DNA of 64,000 bases from CAXXOK01 sp035353615. GTDB taxonomy: Bacteria; Bacillota; Clostridia; Christensenellales; Aristaeellaceae. The DNA is taken from assembly GCA_035353615.1 (NCBI GenBank), contig DAOPZY010000002.1, positions 1-64,000 of the forward strand. Direction: 5' to 3'. This document shows positions 15,218-23,915 of the stretch, one piece after another (within the stretch, counting starts at the first letter, position 1; each line of letters starts with the position of its first letter). The position numbers and the translations under genes were made by a program. Under the pieces are notes generated by a model. It did no database searches. It was not told the origin of the DNA and was given only the letters and a program-made list of their open reading frames with translations.

Positions 15218-16825
15218 TTATCCCTTCACGCCGCCTGACGTAAGCCCCGCCACCAGATGCTTTTCAATAAACATGAACATGATAACCACCGGTATGGTCG
15301 CCACCAGCGCCGAGGCAAACAGGTACTGCCACTCAATCATGTTAAATGAGCTGAACTGCGTGATGCCAACGGTGATCGGCTTTTTAAACGGAGAGGAAAT
15401 CAGCACCGTTGAAATGGTGTACTCGTTCCATGAGTTGATAAACACAAAAATCAGCGTGGTCACGATGCCCGGCGCGGCCATGGGGAGCAGTACGCGAATC
15501 AGCGCGCTGACCGTGTTGCACCCGTCGATGCTCGCCGCCTGCTCCATTTCCGGCGAAATGGATACAAAGGTTCCGCGCAACAGCCAGATGGCAAACGCCT
15601 GATTGAACGCCGCGTTAATCAGCATCAGCCCAAGGATGGAATCGTTCAGCCCCAGAAAGTTCATCAGCTGAGAAATGCCCACCAGCAGCACGATCGGCGC
15701 GAACATCTGGCTCATAATCACAAAGCCGAGGAACATTTTTTTGCCGCGGAAGTTCATGCGCGCCATCGCGTATGCCGCCGGGATGCCGCAGCCGAGCGCG
15801 AGCACGGTCGCGCCTGCGGAGAGCATCAGCGAGTTGAGCAGGAATCGCGGCACCCCACGGTTGATAATGTCCGTAATATTGGACCACACCCACCTTGTGG
15901 GGAAGATGTTGGTAAAGTACATATCCGTGGTTTCCGCGTTGTTGCGGAACGCCGTAATCAGCATCACGTAATACGGGTAGAGGATCATCACGCACACCGC
16001 GATGACGAACAGGTACAAAAGCCCGCGGGACAGCGTGTGCGCAAGCGACGTCTGCGTGAGCATAATCAGCCCGATCAGCAAAAGGAACACCGCCGGGATC
16101 ATCAGCCACAGGGAGATCATCGAACGGTAGGTGATTCCGGCGATCAGCGTGCCCACCGTATCGCCGGCCTGCCCGCCGTACAGCAGCGCGTCCGCCGAGC
16201 GCAAAAGCGAGGAAAGCTTCGCGGTAGGCTCCTGCGCCAGCTGCGGGATGATTTGCCGTTCAAACAGGTTGACTGTGTAAAAATGGAACACCGGCACCAG
16301 AAACAGGGCTATCAGCGTGAGCGCGCATGCCAACCGGCGCAGCGCGCGCGTTCGGCCGAGCAGCTCCGCCGGACTGCGCGAAAGCGTGCCGGGCAGGCTG
16401 ATGAGCATCAACAAAGCCGCGAGCGCAAGCGCTACGCTCAGCGCCAGCAACACCTGCCCCGAAGGCAGGCCGGAGGCAATCAAATTCCAACCGGTGCGCG
16501 TTGCGTTCGCGCTCACCTGAAAGGCGACCATGGAGGTGGTAGCCCCTTTGGAATTGACGCGTTCCGTAACGGTTTCGGTTACCGTCACATCCCCAAAGCC
16601 TTTGTTGGCCTGAAACTCGGCCGCTTTGGCGTCCACTTCCGCGCGGGCGCTTTGATACCGCTCGTCCCCCACAAAGGTATTGCCGGACTTTTGGGTGTAC
16701 AGCTTGGTTGTAAACTGATAAATCGGCAGGGAAAGCAACACAAACACCAGCGCAAAGGCGGCCAGACAAACGCCCAGCAGCCGCAGGTTGTTTTTCCGGA
16801 CCTGCTCGGAAGGCATCTTTTTCAT
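15218..16825 (-). CDS. Carbohydrate ABC transporter permease (MalG type) with large N-terminal extension
   Basis: 535 residues, almost twice the usual ~280. Residues from about 262 on form a standard MalG-type permease with six helices and the ATPase-contact motif EQAASIDGCNTVSALIRVLLP (about 428-447). Residues 1-260 are extra: helices at about 15-36, 123-145, 163-183 and 235-257 and a soluble loop at 40-118 that should face outward. The frame is continuous and starts in a TAATG overlap with the upstream permease gene, so the extension is real. Its function is unknown; it may add a substrate-capture or partner-binding part. Confidence 0.9.
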   Translation of the reverse strand: MKKMPSEQVRKNNLRLLGVCLAAFALVFVLLSLPIYQFTTKLYTQKSGNTFVGDERYQSARAEVDAKAAEFQANKGFGDVTVTETVTERVNSKGATTSMVAFQVSANATRTGWNLIASGLPSGQVLLALSVALALAALLMLISLPGTLSRSPAELLGRTRALRRLACALTLIALFLVPVFHFYTVNLFERQIIPQLAQEPTAKLSSLLRSADALLYGGQAGDTVGTLIAGITYRSMISLWLMIPAVFLLLIGLIMLTQTSLAHTLSRGLLYLFVIAVCVMILYPYYVMLITAFRNNAETTDMYFTNIFPTRWVWSNITDIINRGVPRFLLNSLMLSAGATVLALGCGIPAAYAMARMNFRGKKMFLGFVIMSQMFAPIVLLVGISQLMNFLGLNDSILGLMLINAAFNQAFAIWLLRGTFVSISPEMEQAASIDGCNTVSALIRVLLPMAAPGIVTTLIFVFINSWNEYTISTVLISSPFKKPITVGITQFSSFNMIEWQYLFASALVATIPVVIMFMFIEKHLVAGLTSGGVKG

Positions 16826-17709
16826 TATTGCTCATCCTTCCGCATCGAAATCATCATATATAAACCGGCCACGACGCACAGGATCAGGAACCCGATGACC
16901 GACAGGGCGGTCGCGGGGCCTTTTCGCTGGTCGTAAAACGCGAGCATGTAAAGGTAGGTGACCATCGTATCCGTTTTATTGGCGGGCGCGCCTTTGGTAA
17001 TGGTGTAGATGATCGGGAACGAGTTAAACACGTAGATGATATTGAGCACCGTGCTGACCGTCAGGGACGGGCGCACCAGCGGGAACGTGACCTTTGTGAA
17101 TTTTTGCAGGAAACCCGCGCCGTCAACCGTCGCCGCCTCGTAGTAGGCGTCGTCGATGGATTGCAGGCCCGCCAGCACGCAGAAGGTGACAAACGGCACC
17201 GTAACAAAAATGCCGACGCCGCATTCCCACAAAAACTCAATCTGATAGGAAGCGCGCCAGTTAATCGCATCCTTGATTACGCCCAGATTCAGCAGGATGT
17301 TGTTAAGGTTGCCGTATTCGAAGTTGATAATATAATTCCAGATCGACGCCTGAATGACCAGCGATGTGGCCCAGGGGAAAATGATGATGGAACGCGCGAT
17401 TTTGCGGCCGTGGAAGCGGGTGTTCATGACCATGGCAACCATGAAGCCAAACACCGTGGAAAGGCCCACGACCGATACCACCCAGTACAGGGTGTTGGCC
17501 ATGACGGTACCGAAGGTTTTATCGGTAACCGCCGCGCGGAAGTTGCCCAACCCGATAAAGTTGCCGACAATGCCCGCTTTGGATATTTCGCTAAAGGAAA
17601 GCTTGAATACGATCAGGATCGGAAAAATCACAAAAACCGTCATCAGCAAAATACTGGGGAGCAGCCAAAGGTAAGGCTCCCATTTGCGACGCACAAGAAT
17701 CGTATTCAA
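16825..17709 (-). CDS. Carbohydrate ABC transporter permease (MalF type)
   Basis: 294 residues with six membrane helices and the EAA-type loop DDAYYEAATVDGAGFLQKFTKVTFP. The first permease of the importer. I chose the TTG at 17709 because AGGGAGGA lies 7 nt ahead of it, while the in-frame ATG at 17727 has no ribosome site and is itself followed by that GGGAGG. It stops in a TAATG overlap with the second permease. No ATPase gene is in the locus, so the importer presumably uses a shared MsmK-type ATPase encoded elsewhere. Confidence 0.9.
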   Translation of the reverse strand: MNTILVRRKWEPYLWLLPSILLMTVFVIFPILIVFKLSFSEISKAGIVGNFIGLGNFRAAVTDKTFGTVMANTLYWVVSVVGLSTVFGFMVAMVMNTRFHGRKIARSIIIFPWATSLVIQASIWNYIINFEYGNLNNILLNLGVIKDAINWRASYQIEFLWECGVGIFVTVPFVTFCVLAGLQSIDDAYYEAATVDGAGFLQKFTKVTFPLVRPSLTVSTVLNIIYVFNSFPIIYTITKGAPANKTDTMVTYLYMLAFYDQRKGPATALSVIGFLILCVVAGLYMMISMRKDEQ

Positions 17710-17777
17710 TGTCGGTTCCTCCCTCATTGTGAAATGGAGGGCCCGGACCTGCCGAGCCCTCCATGCGGTTCAAACGG

Positions 17778-19034
17778 TTATTTGGCGACCTTCGCCTGCA
17801 GCTCGTCCAGCAGCGTTTTCACATCGCCGCCCAGCAGCGCGTTCTGCTCCACGTCGATCACGCCCTGCTTCACGTCGATCCATTCCGCTTTGGCCGTCGG
17901 GTAGAACTGGCAGCTGTCCAGTACATCCAGCCAAGCCTTGAAGGAGGGATCCGCTTCCACCAGATAGGACACCGCGGAGGACACGGCGGGCAGGAAGCCT
18001 TCCATGCTCACCCAACCGGTGTACATCTCGGGGCTGTAGAAGAACTCAAGGAACTTGCCGATCGCGGCATTGCGGCCCGCCTGGTCGGCATACGCGTCGT
18101 CTTTGAAGGCCATTACGCGGTCCATAACGCCGGTAGCGCCGGAAGCCGCGCCGTCGTTATGCGGCAGCGCCGCGGTGCCGAAGTTGACGCTGTAGCCCTT
18201 TTCGGTCAGGTAGGTCGGCAGCTGGTTGGTGGTCACGACCATCGCCATTTTGCCGGCGCCGAACATATCCTGCAGATCATAACGGGTCTGCGTGGCGGGG
18301 CTGGGGTTGGTGAAGCCCTTCTGATAAAGGCCAACCGCAAATTTGACGGCTTCGACGTTGGCGTCAGAGTTCAGCGCCCAGTTGCCGTCCGCGTCCACAA
18401 AACCGCCGTTGTTGTTCCAAGCATAGTAGGAGAAGGCAGCCTGACCTTCGTCGGTGGTCATGTCCATGCCCCAGGGATACACGTCGCCATTGTAGAAATC
18501 CTTGATCGACTGGCAAGCGTCTTCCAGCTCTGCCCAGGTCGTGGGGACTTCAATGCCAACTTCTTTGAAGATATCCGTGTTGTAGTACATGGCGCGGGCA
18601 GAGGCTAAATCCGGCACGGCCCATACGGTGCCGTCGATTTCGGACTGCGCGATGAAGGACGGGAAGAAATCGTTATACAGCGTTTCGGGGCAATAGTCCT
18701 TGACCGGCAACAGCAAACCTTCGGTCGCGTAATCCGCGAAGGTATCGATGTTGAGGATGTCGGGGGCATTGCCGTTGCTGATGCGGGTGCTTACGACGGT
18801 GTAAACATCGTTCCAGGATACCACTTCGAGGTTCAGTTTGATGCCGGGGTTGGCTTCTTCGAACAGCTGTACGAAGCTTTTGCCATTGATGCCGGTGCCG
18901 GTGAACCAGTTGTTGGTGTTATTGCCATACTGGCAGATGATAACATCCAACGTGATGTCGCCTTCGGCAGCCGCGAAGCCGATGCAGGAGATGGTGATCA
19001 GGACGGTCAGAAGCAGGGCAACGAGCTTTTTCAT
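17778..19034 (-). CDS. Extracellular sugar-binding protein (family 1)
   Basis: 418 residues with a signal peptide (KKLVALLLTVLITISCIGFAAA). The C in TISC lacks a good lipobox, so a lipoprotein anchor is uncertain. The mature part has family features such as FEEANPGIKLNLEVVSWNDVY, PDILNIDTFADYA, and many aromatic residues expected in a sugar site. It delivers the ligand to the two permeases downstream. The ATG has GGAGGGG upstream. Preceded by its own promoter and an operator-like palindrome, so it can be expressed apart from the upstream enzyme genes. Confidence 0.92.
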   Translation of the reverse strand: MKKLVALLLTVLITISCIGFAAAEGDITLDVIICQYGNNTNNWFTGTGINGKSFVQLFEEANPGIKLNLEVVSWNDVYTVVSTRISNGNAPDILNIDTFADYATEGLLLPVKDYCPETLYNDFFPSFIAQSEIDGTVWAVPDLASARAMYYNTDIFKEVGIEVPTTWAELEDACQSIKDFYNGDVYPWGMDMTTDEGQAAFSYYAWNNNGGFVDADGNWALNSDANVEAVKFAVGLYQKGFTNPSPATQTRYDLQDMFGAGKMAMVVTTNQLPTYLTEKGYSVNFGTAALPHNDGAASGATGVMDRVMAFKDDAYADQAGRNAAIGKFLEFFYSPEMYTGWVSMEGFLPAVSSAVSYLVEADPSFKAWLDVLDSCQFYPTAKAEWIDVKQGVIDVEQNALLGGDVKTLLDELQAKVAK

Positions 19035-19057
19035 GTAATTTCCCCTCCTACTTGATT

Positions 19058-19074
19058 GAAACGTGCCACGTTTC
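19058..19074. promoter_or_regulatory. Operator-like palindrome in the binding-protein leader
   Basis: GAAACGTGCCACGTTTC is a perfect 7+3+7 inverted repeat, lying between the -10 at 19082 and the ribosome site. The position favours repression by roadblock; the sequence is LacI-family-like but has an odd-sized centre. No LacI gene is in the window. Confidence 0.6.
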
Positions 19075-19081
19075 TATCGCC

Positions 19082-19110
19082 ATTATACATGATCGCTGAA
19101 AGTTTTACAA
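19082..19110 (-). promoter_or_regulatory. Promoter of the sugar transporter genes
   Basis: Minus strand -35 TTGTAA (19105-19110), 17-bp spacer, -10 TATAAT (19082-19087). Confidence 0.75.
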
Positions 19111-19272
19111 TTTGCATTTCCAGCCGGGGTTTGGGTTCGCGGCGCATGATTTGGCCGTGCCTGAAGCCGGAAAGCCTTGTGCTTGCTTGCTGTTCAGCCT
19201 TTCCGCCCGTTCTTTGGGCGGTTTTGAAAGTCAAAAAATATTTTTAATACATTATTTATACAAAATCATATA

Positions 19273-20148
19273 TTATTTGATTGCCGCGTATAACAACTTA
19301 TCAAGCCCATAATCCCGGATGCAGCGGCGGATACCGTCGGCCGAATCATCAAACCGGATGCCTTCCGCCGCAGCTTTTGCGCCGTCCATGCACAGGCAAC
19401 GGGGCTTGCCTTCCGCCGGCCGCAACAGGGAAGAATCCAACCCCAACGCGCCGCACCACCGCCCGGCAATCTGCAGGGCGCTCATGTGGCTTTCACTGCC
19501 ATAATTGTAAACGCCGCCTGCCAATCCAAAGGCCCGGGGCAGCTGATCCACCGCCTGCCGCACGTAGGTTACGCCCCGGTAATCCGATACGGAAAGCTCC
19601 AACGGCCGCCGGTACAGCGCGCTGCTGAGCAGGTTGGTGAGCAAATTGCGGTGGGTGGGCAAGCCGCAGGCTGGCATGTCATACATCCAGCTCAAGCGGA
19701 GCGCCACCGCGGTGGGCGACGCATCCAGCACGCGCGCCTCCGCTTCCAGCTTTTGACTTGCGTACACGGAAACTGGCGCAAGCGGTTCAGTTTCCGCAAA
19801 CGGCCCGTGGCCCGCGCAACCTCCGTACACCTGATCGGAGGAGCAAAAAACCAGCTTACAGCTAAGTTTTTCGGCCATGCGCGCCAAAGCCTGCGGCAGG
19901 GCGACGTTAGCCTGAAAAGTCTCGTCCGGGTGCTGCTGAGCGTAGCCCGTATCCGAAACGGCCGCCGTGTGCAGCAGAACCTGCGGGGCAAAATCGGCCA
20001 TAAGCGCGCGCAGGCGCTCCAGAGCGGCCTCGGTCAGCTCCCCGCGCAACGCGGCGGAAGGAATGGCCGCAACGGTATCCGTTGCGCTCAGGACTTGCAG
20101 GGCGCGCGAGCCCAGAAAACCGGTCGCGCCGGTAACCATAATCCTCAT
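19273..20148 (-). CDS. NAD(P)-dependent epimerase/reductase (RmlD-like SDR)
   Basis: 291 residues of the extended SDR type: nucleotide motif GATGFLGSRAL at the N-terminus, SSDQVYGG and the catalytic-type YASQK motif. Overall it resembles dTDP-4-dehydrorhamnose reductase-like proteins. The ATG at 20148 has a GGAAGG site 7 nt ahead. It probably modifies a nucleotide-bound sugar. It lies between the Gfo/Idh oxidoreductase and the ABC transporter in the same direction, so it likely works on the sugar taken up; the exact reaction is not known. Confidence 0.8.
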   Translation of the reverse strand: MRIMVTGATGFLGSRALQVLSATDTVAAIPSAALRGELTEAALERLRALMADFAPQVLLHTAAVSDTGYAQQHPDETFQANVALPQALARMAEKLSCKLVFCSSDQVYGGCAGHGPFAETEPLAPVSVYASQKLEAEARVLDASPTAVALRLSWMYDMPACGLPTHRNLLTNLLSSALYRRPLELSVSDYRGVTYVRQAVDQLPRAFGLAGGVYNYGSESHMSALQIAGRWCGALGLDSSLLRPAEGKPRCLCMDGAKAAAEGIRFDDSADGIRRCIRDYGLDKLLYAAIK

Positions 20149-20197
20149 CAGCAATACCTTCCTTTCGCCATTCAGCCCACCGGGCAGGGGGTTAGCC

Positions 20198-21484
20198 TCA
20201 CCAGGGGATCATCGCGCCCCCCTGCGCCCGGGAATCCTCCGCTAAAAAAGCCAGCCGATGGCCTGCGACCGAATCTTCCAGCGATGTGCAGCAGATGGAC
20301 GGCGGCTCGCCCCACAGCAGCGCCACAAAATCCCGAACCAGCGCCTGATCGCCGCCGCCGTGCTCATCCTCGTGTTCCACAGGGGGCGGAACCACCGTGG
20401 TTTCCACCATGCCCGCTGTCGCCTCGGGGCAAATGCGGCGCACGGTCAGCGCTCCGTCCTCAAAACGGCCGATCGCCTCGCCCAAGGTGCCGGTGATGTG
20501 GACGTACCGGCCTGCGGCAGCCGCGCCGCCGTTCATGGTAAAGGTTCCTGTCGCGCCGTTTTCAAAGCCGACCATCACGCTCTGGTGATCCACCAGCTTC
20601 AGATCGCAGCGATATACGCACCGGCTGTACGGGTTTTCCGGGTCCCGCAGAAGCAGTTCCCGATCGGCAGGCGAACATCCTTCCAACCCGCTGTCATGCC
20701 AGATGTTGGCCGTCCAGCGCTGCGGGTGCTCCAGATAGAGCCTGCGGGCGGAATACACGCATTCGCGCTCCACAGGGCAATCCAGCAGGCAGTGCGTGCC
20801 CGCGCCCTGCGGGGCCATCGACGGCCGGTACTGAAACAACGAGCCGATGCTAGCCACTTGCCGGGGCCGGGTTTCCGCCATCAGCCACGCCATCAGGTCC
20901 AGATCATGGCAGCATTTGGAGAGCAGCATCCCGGACCCGCAGACCTCCGGCGACGCGTATTTGCCCCGCACATAGGAAACGGACTCGTGAAAGTAGCTCA
21001 CCTGCTCCGCCAGATGAATGTGGAGAATCGCACCCAGCGCGCCGCCCATGATCTGTTCCTTGAGCGCGCGGTAGAACGGGGCATACCGCAGCACATGGCA
21101 AACCATCACTTTTCGGCCGGTTTCGCGCGCGCAGCGCAGTAAAACGTCCGCCTGAGACTGGTTGAGCGCGAAAGGCTTTTCCAAAAGCACATCGTACCCT
21201 CGGCGCAGCAGCGGAACGGTTGTGGCCACGTGCAGCGGGTCCATGGTGCCGTTGATCGCCGCATCCGCAAATTTGGGCGCGGCCGCCAGCGCTTCGGCGG
21301 AGGGAAAGCAGTTGGCCTTGGGAATGCCGTAGGTTTCCCGCGCCAGGCGAACGGCCTCCGGGTTTACATCCGCAACGCCGACAATTTGCAGCCGTTCCGG
21401 ATGCCGGAGCGCTTCCCGCGCGTAAATTTGCGCGCGCGCGCCCATCCCGACCACGACCGCCTTGACCGGTGGATGCCCGCCCAT
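20198..21484 (-). CDS. Gfo/Idh/MocA family oxidoreductase
   Basis: 428 residues with the N-terminal NAD(P) fold (VKAVVVGMGARAQIYA) and the family signature EKPFALNQSQADVLL. A HDLDLMAWL segment follows, as in members that act on sugars or cyclitols. A Cys-rich insert around residues 225-300 (CLLDCPVERECVY..., then CVYRC) has several Cys residues in spacing that could bind metal, but this is not proven. The start at 21484 has an AAGGGGGA site. Probably oxidises or reduces a sugar or sugar acid in this locus. Confidence 0.88.
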   Translation of the reverse strand: MGGHPPVKAVVVGMGARAQIYAREALRHPERLQIVGVADVNPEAVRLARETYGIPKANCFPSAEALAAAPKFADAAINGTMDPLHVATTVPLLRRGYDVLLEKPFALNQSQADVLLRCARETGRKVMVCHVLRYAPFYRALKEQIMGGALGAILHIHLAEQVSYFHESVSYVRGKYASPEVCGSGMLLSKCCHDLDLMAWLMAETRPRQVASIGSLFQYRPSMAPQGAGTHCLLDCPVERECVYSARRLYLEHPQRWTANIWHDSGLEGCSPADRELLLRDPENPYSRCVYRCDLKLVDHQSVMVGFENGATGTFTMNGGAAAAGRYVHITGTLGEAIGRFEDGALTVRRICPEATAGMVETTVVPPPVEHEDEHGGGDQALVRDFVALLWGEPPSICCTSLEDSVAGHRLAFLAEDSRAQGGAMIPW

Positions 21485-21774
21485 TCGTTTTCCCCCTTCA
21501 CAAGCCGCGTTAACCCGGTTGCTGATATCCTGTTCGCGGAGGGATGCCCCCGCCCGTGAACCGCCGTGGGTTGCGCCGCCGCCGCTGCTTTCCCTCACGG
21601 GCGTGTTGAACCTGAAAACCGTTCAGGTGAAAACCGGAAAAGCCCATGTCGCCGCTTGCCCAAGTGGGCGCGTTGAACCCCCAAAATCTAACCTGATTCA
21701 AAGGATAACGTAAGCATATGCCGCTTCCCAACGCGCGCGCGTTTCACCCTTGCCGCTCACGTTTTAGCTGCGTG

Positions 21775-22845
21775 TCATGGGCGGGCGGCATGCCGCGCGA
21801 CGATTGCGTTCATCTCGGCCCATTTGGTTTCCATGTCCGCAACCAGCCGAAACTGCGTGCGGCAACGGTCCAGATTATGCTCCGGGCGGTGGATGGCGTA
21901 GTACACATCGCCCTGTAAATAGTCGGTTAAAAAGCGCACGCCGTTTTCAAGCGACATCATCTTTGCGCCCATGGGCAGGGTTTCAATTTCCAGCGCGGTC
22001 AGGTGCTCGCCGCACACGCCAAGGAAGCCCTTCACGTAGGTTTCATACATAGGCAGCGAAAGGGCCACGCTGTCCAGATTTTTTTCATCCTCGGCGGCGG
22101 TGGAAGCGCCAAAGCGGATGGAATCCCCAAAATCGTTGGCGACCAGCCCCGGCATCACCGTGTCCAGATCGATCACGCACAGCGGCGTGCGGTCTTTCGC
22201 ATCCAGAATGACGTTGTTGAGCTTGGTATCGTTATGGGTTACGCGAAGCGGAAGCTTGCCCTCGGCAAGCAGGCGCATCATCCCGGCGGCTTCCTCCTCG
22301 TGCGCCAGCGCAAAGGCCAGCTCCGGCTCCACCTCGCGCCGGCGGTTCACGGCATCCGCGTCGGCCGCGGCGTGCAGGGCACGGAAGCGCGAAGGCGTGT
22401 CGTGAAAATGGGCGATGGTTTCGTGCAGCGTTTGAGCGGGGAAATGGGCAAGCATCCGCTGAAAGCGGCCAAAGGCGACCGCGCTCTGGTAAAAATCGTC
22501 TGCGCTTTCGGCGCGGTTGAGGCATATTCCGCCCTGAATAAATTCATAAATGCGCCAGGATTCGCCGTTTTCATCCATGCAGTACGGCGCGCCCTCCAGC
22601 GTGGGCACCAACGTGAGCACATGGCGGGGGTCCGGGTCCTGCTGCGCCAGATAACGGGTGACCGCGTCAATATTTTCCATCAGCGCCGGCACATCCGTAA
22701 ACACGCGATGGTTGATCCTTTGCAGGATGTAGCGGTGCGGCGCGTCCGTAACCACGAGGTAAGTTTGGTTGATGTGCCCGCTGCCGTACGGCTCGCAGGT
22801 TTGCGGTGCGCCCCGCAGTTGAAAGCGGCTCAGGATGTTCAGCAT
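21775..22845 (-). CDS. Anomeric sugar kinase of the APH fold, N-acetylhexosamine 1-kinase-like
   Basis: 356 residues with an aminoglycoside-phosphotransferase fold. Key matches to NahK-type kinases are the glycine loop YGSGHINQTY (20-29), the catalytic loop RVTHNDTKLNN with base D206, and the metal site VIDLDTVMPG (D226, D228). NahK phosphorylates the C1 of GlcNAc or GalNAc released from mucin or milk sugars. The ATG at 22845 has GGAGGG upstream. It follows the nucleotidyltransferase by only 2 nt, so sugar-1-phosphate would go straight to nucleotide activation. Confidence 0.85.
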   Translation of the reverse strand: MLNILSRFQLRGAPQTCEPYGSGHINQTYLVVTDAPHRYILQRINHRVFTDVPALMENIDAVTRYLAQQDPDPRHVLTLVPTLEGAPYCMDENGESWRIYEFIQGGICLNRAESADDFYQSAVAFGRFQRMLAHFPAQTLHETIAHFHDTPSRFRALHAAADADAVNRRREVEPELAFALAHEEEAAGMMRLLAEGKLPLRVTHNDTKLNNVILDAKDRTPLCVIDLDTVMPGLVANDFGDSIRFGASTAAEDEKNLDSVALSLPMYETYVKGFLGVCGEHLTALEIETLPMGAKMMSLENGVRFLTDYLQGDVYYAIHRPEHNLDRCRTQFRLVADMETKWAEMNAIVARHAARP

Positions 22846-22847
22846 AT

Positions 22848-23762
22848 TCAGGCCCTCCAAAGTTCTTGCGGATACAGACCGTCGCCCACCATCCGGGCAA
22901 TGGCTTTGCGCACGCTGCGCATATCGTCGCGGTAGGTAACGCCGTACCACTTTTCCTGCGTGGGTAAAACCGTGACGGTCGCCTTGCCCTCATGGATCAG
23001 CTGGTTGGGCACCAAGGGCAAAAAGTACTCGCATTTCAGCGGATTTTCGGGCAGGTTTTGCTTCAGAAAACCGGCGAACCGCGCCTCGACCTCATCCATC
23101 AGGCTGGGCTGAAAACCCCAGAAATTCATGCTGACCACCGTTCCGTTGGGTAAAAAGGTAAAATGCTCGCCATCCTCCGAAAACGCCGCGCCGCCTTCGC
23201 GCGGCACAATATAGGTGCGCTCCACAATCTCCGTGAGCCGACCGTTTTCCACCTTGCATACGCCGCGCGCCACATGGCCGTTTTCGGTCAGCGTGTTCTT
23301 GATATCATACCCGACCATGGCGTGCTCCCCCGGGCCGTGAGGCTCGGATAAAAACGTGACCAGTTGACGGTAGGCGGTGCGGCCGTAAAAATCGTCCGCG
23401 TTGATGACGGCAAAAGGCGCGTCGATCAGCGGTTTGGCGCTGAGCAGCGCGTGGGCGGTGCCCCAGGGCTTTACCCGACCTTCCGGCACGGTAAAACCGG
23501 CCGGCAAAGTATCCGGCCGCTGATAGGCGTAAGCCAGATCCACAAACGGCGCGATGCGGTCGCCGATCACTTCGCGGAAATCCGCTTCCATTTCCGGCTT
23601 GATTACGCAGATGACCTTGCCAAAGCCTGCGCGAACGGCATCATAAATTGAATAGTCAATGATGATCTGCCGGCGATCGTCCACCGGGTCGATCTGCTTC
23701 AGCCCGCCGTAACGGCTGCCCAGCCCTGCCGCCATAATCACCAAAATCGGCTTTTGTTGCAT
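22848..23762 (-). CDS. Sugar-1-phosphate nucleotidyltransferase
   Basis: 304 residues beginning with the nucleotidyltransferase signature AAGLGSRYGGLKQ (11-23) and containing NADDFYG as the metal-binding DD motif. It should join the sugar 1-phosphate made by the kinase downstream to a nucleotide, giving an activated sugar. The start was placed at 23762, with GGGAGG upstream; a much longer open frame to 24434 overlaps the AraC gene and is not real. First gene of the catabolic operon, with a -10 but no clear -35 (see 23793). Confidence 0.88.
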   Translation of the reverse strand: MQQKPILVIMAAGLGSRYGGLKQIDPVDDRRQIIIDYSIYDAVRAGFGKVICVIKPEMEADFREVIGDRIAPFVDLAYAYQRPDTLPAGFTVPEGRVKPWGTAHALLSAKPLIDAPFAVINADDFYGRTAYRQLVTFLSEPHGPGEHAMVGYDIKNTLTENGHVARGVCKVENGRLTEIVERTYIVPREGGAAFSEDGEHFTFLPNGTVVSMNFWGFQPSLMDEVEARFAGFLKQNLPENPLKCEYFLPLVPNQLIHEGKATVTVLPTQEKWYGVTYRDDMRSVRKAIARMVGDGLYPQELWRA

Positions 23763-23792
23763 GGTTGATTGCCTCCCTTGTTCCACAACTCT

Positions 23793-23798
23793 ATCATA
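23793..23798 (-). promoter_or_regulatory. Probable -10 of the kinase/nucleotidyltransferase operon
   Basis: TATGAT on the minus strand, 30 nt ahead of the nucleotidyltransferase start. No good -35 is found 16-18 bp upstream, as expected for an activator-dependent promoter; the AraC gene is divergent from it. Confidence 0.45.
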
Positions 23799-23864
23799 AC
23801 AAAGGCCGAAGGCAAAGTCTTTATCAATTTTGCCGTATTCTTTTGCAAATACGCCGGATTTGGC

Positions 23865-23893
23865 TTGACGGGAGGCCCTGCCCGTGCCATACT
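23865..23893 (+). promoter_or_regulatory. Promoter of the AraC regulator
   Basis: -35 TTGACG (23865-23870), 17-bp spacer, -10 CATACT (23888-23893). Confidence 0.6.
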
Positions 23894-23915
23894 GATGCGG
23901 GAGGCGGTTCAACAG

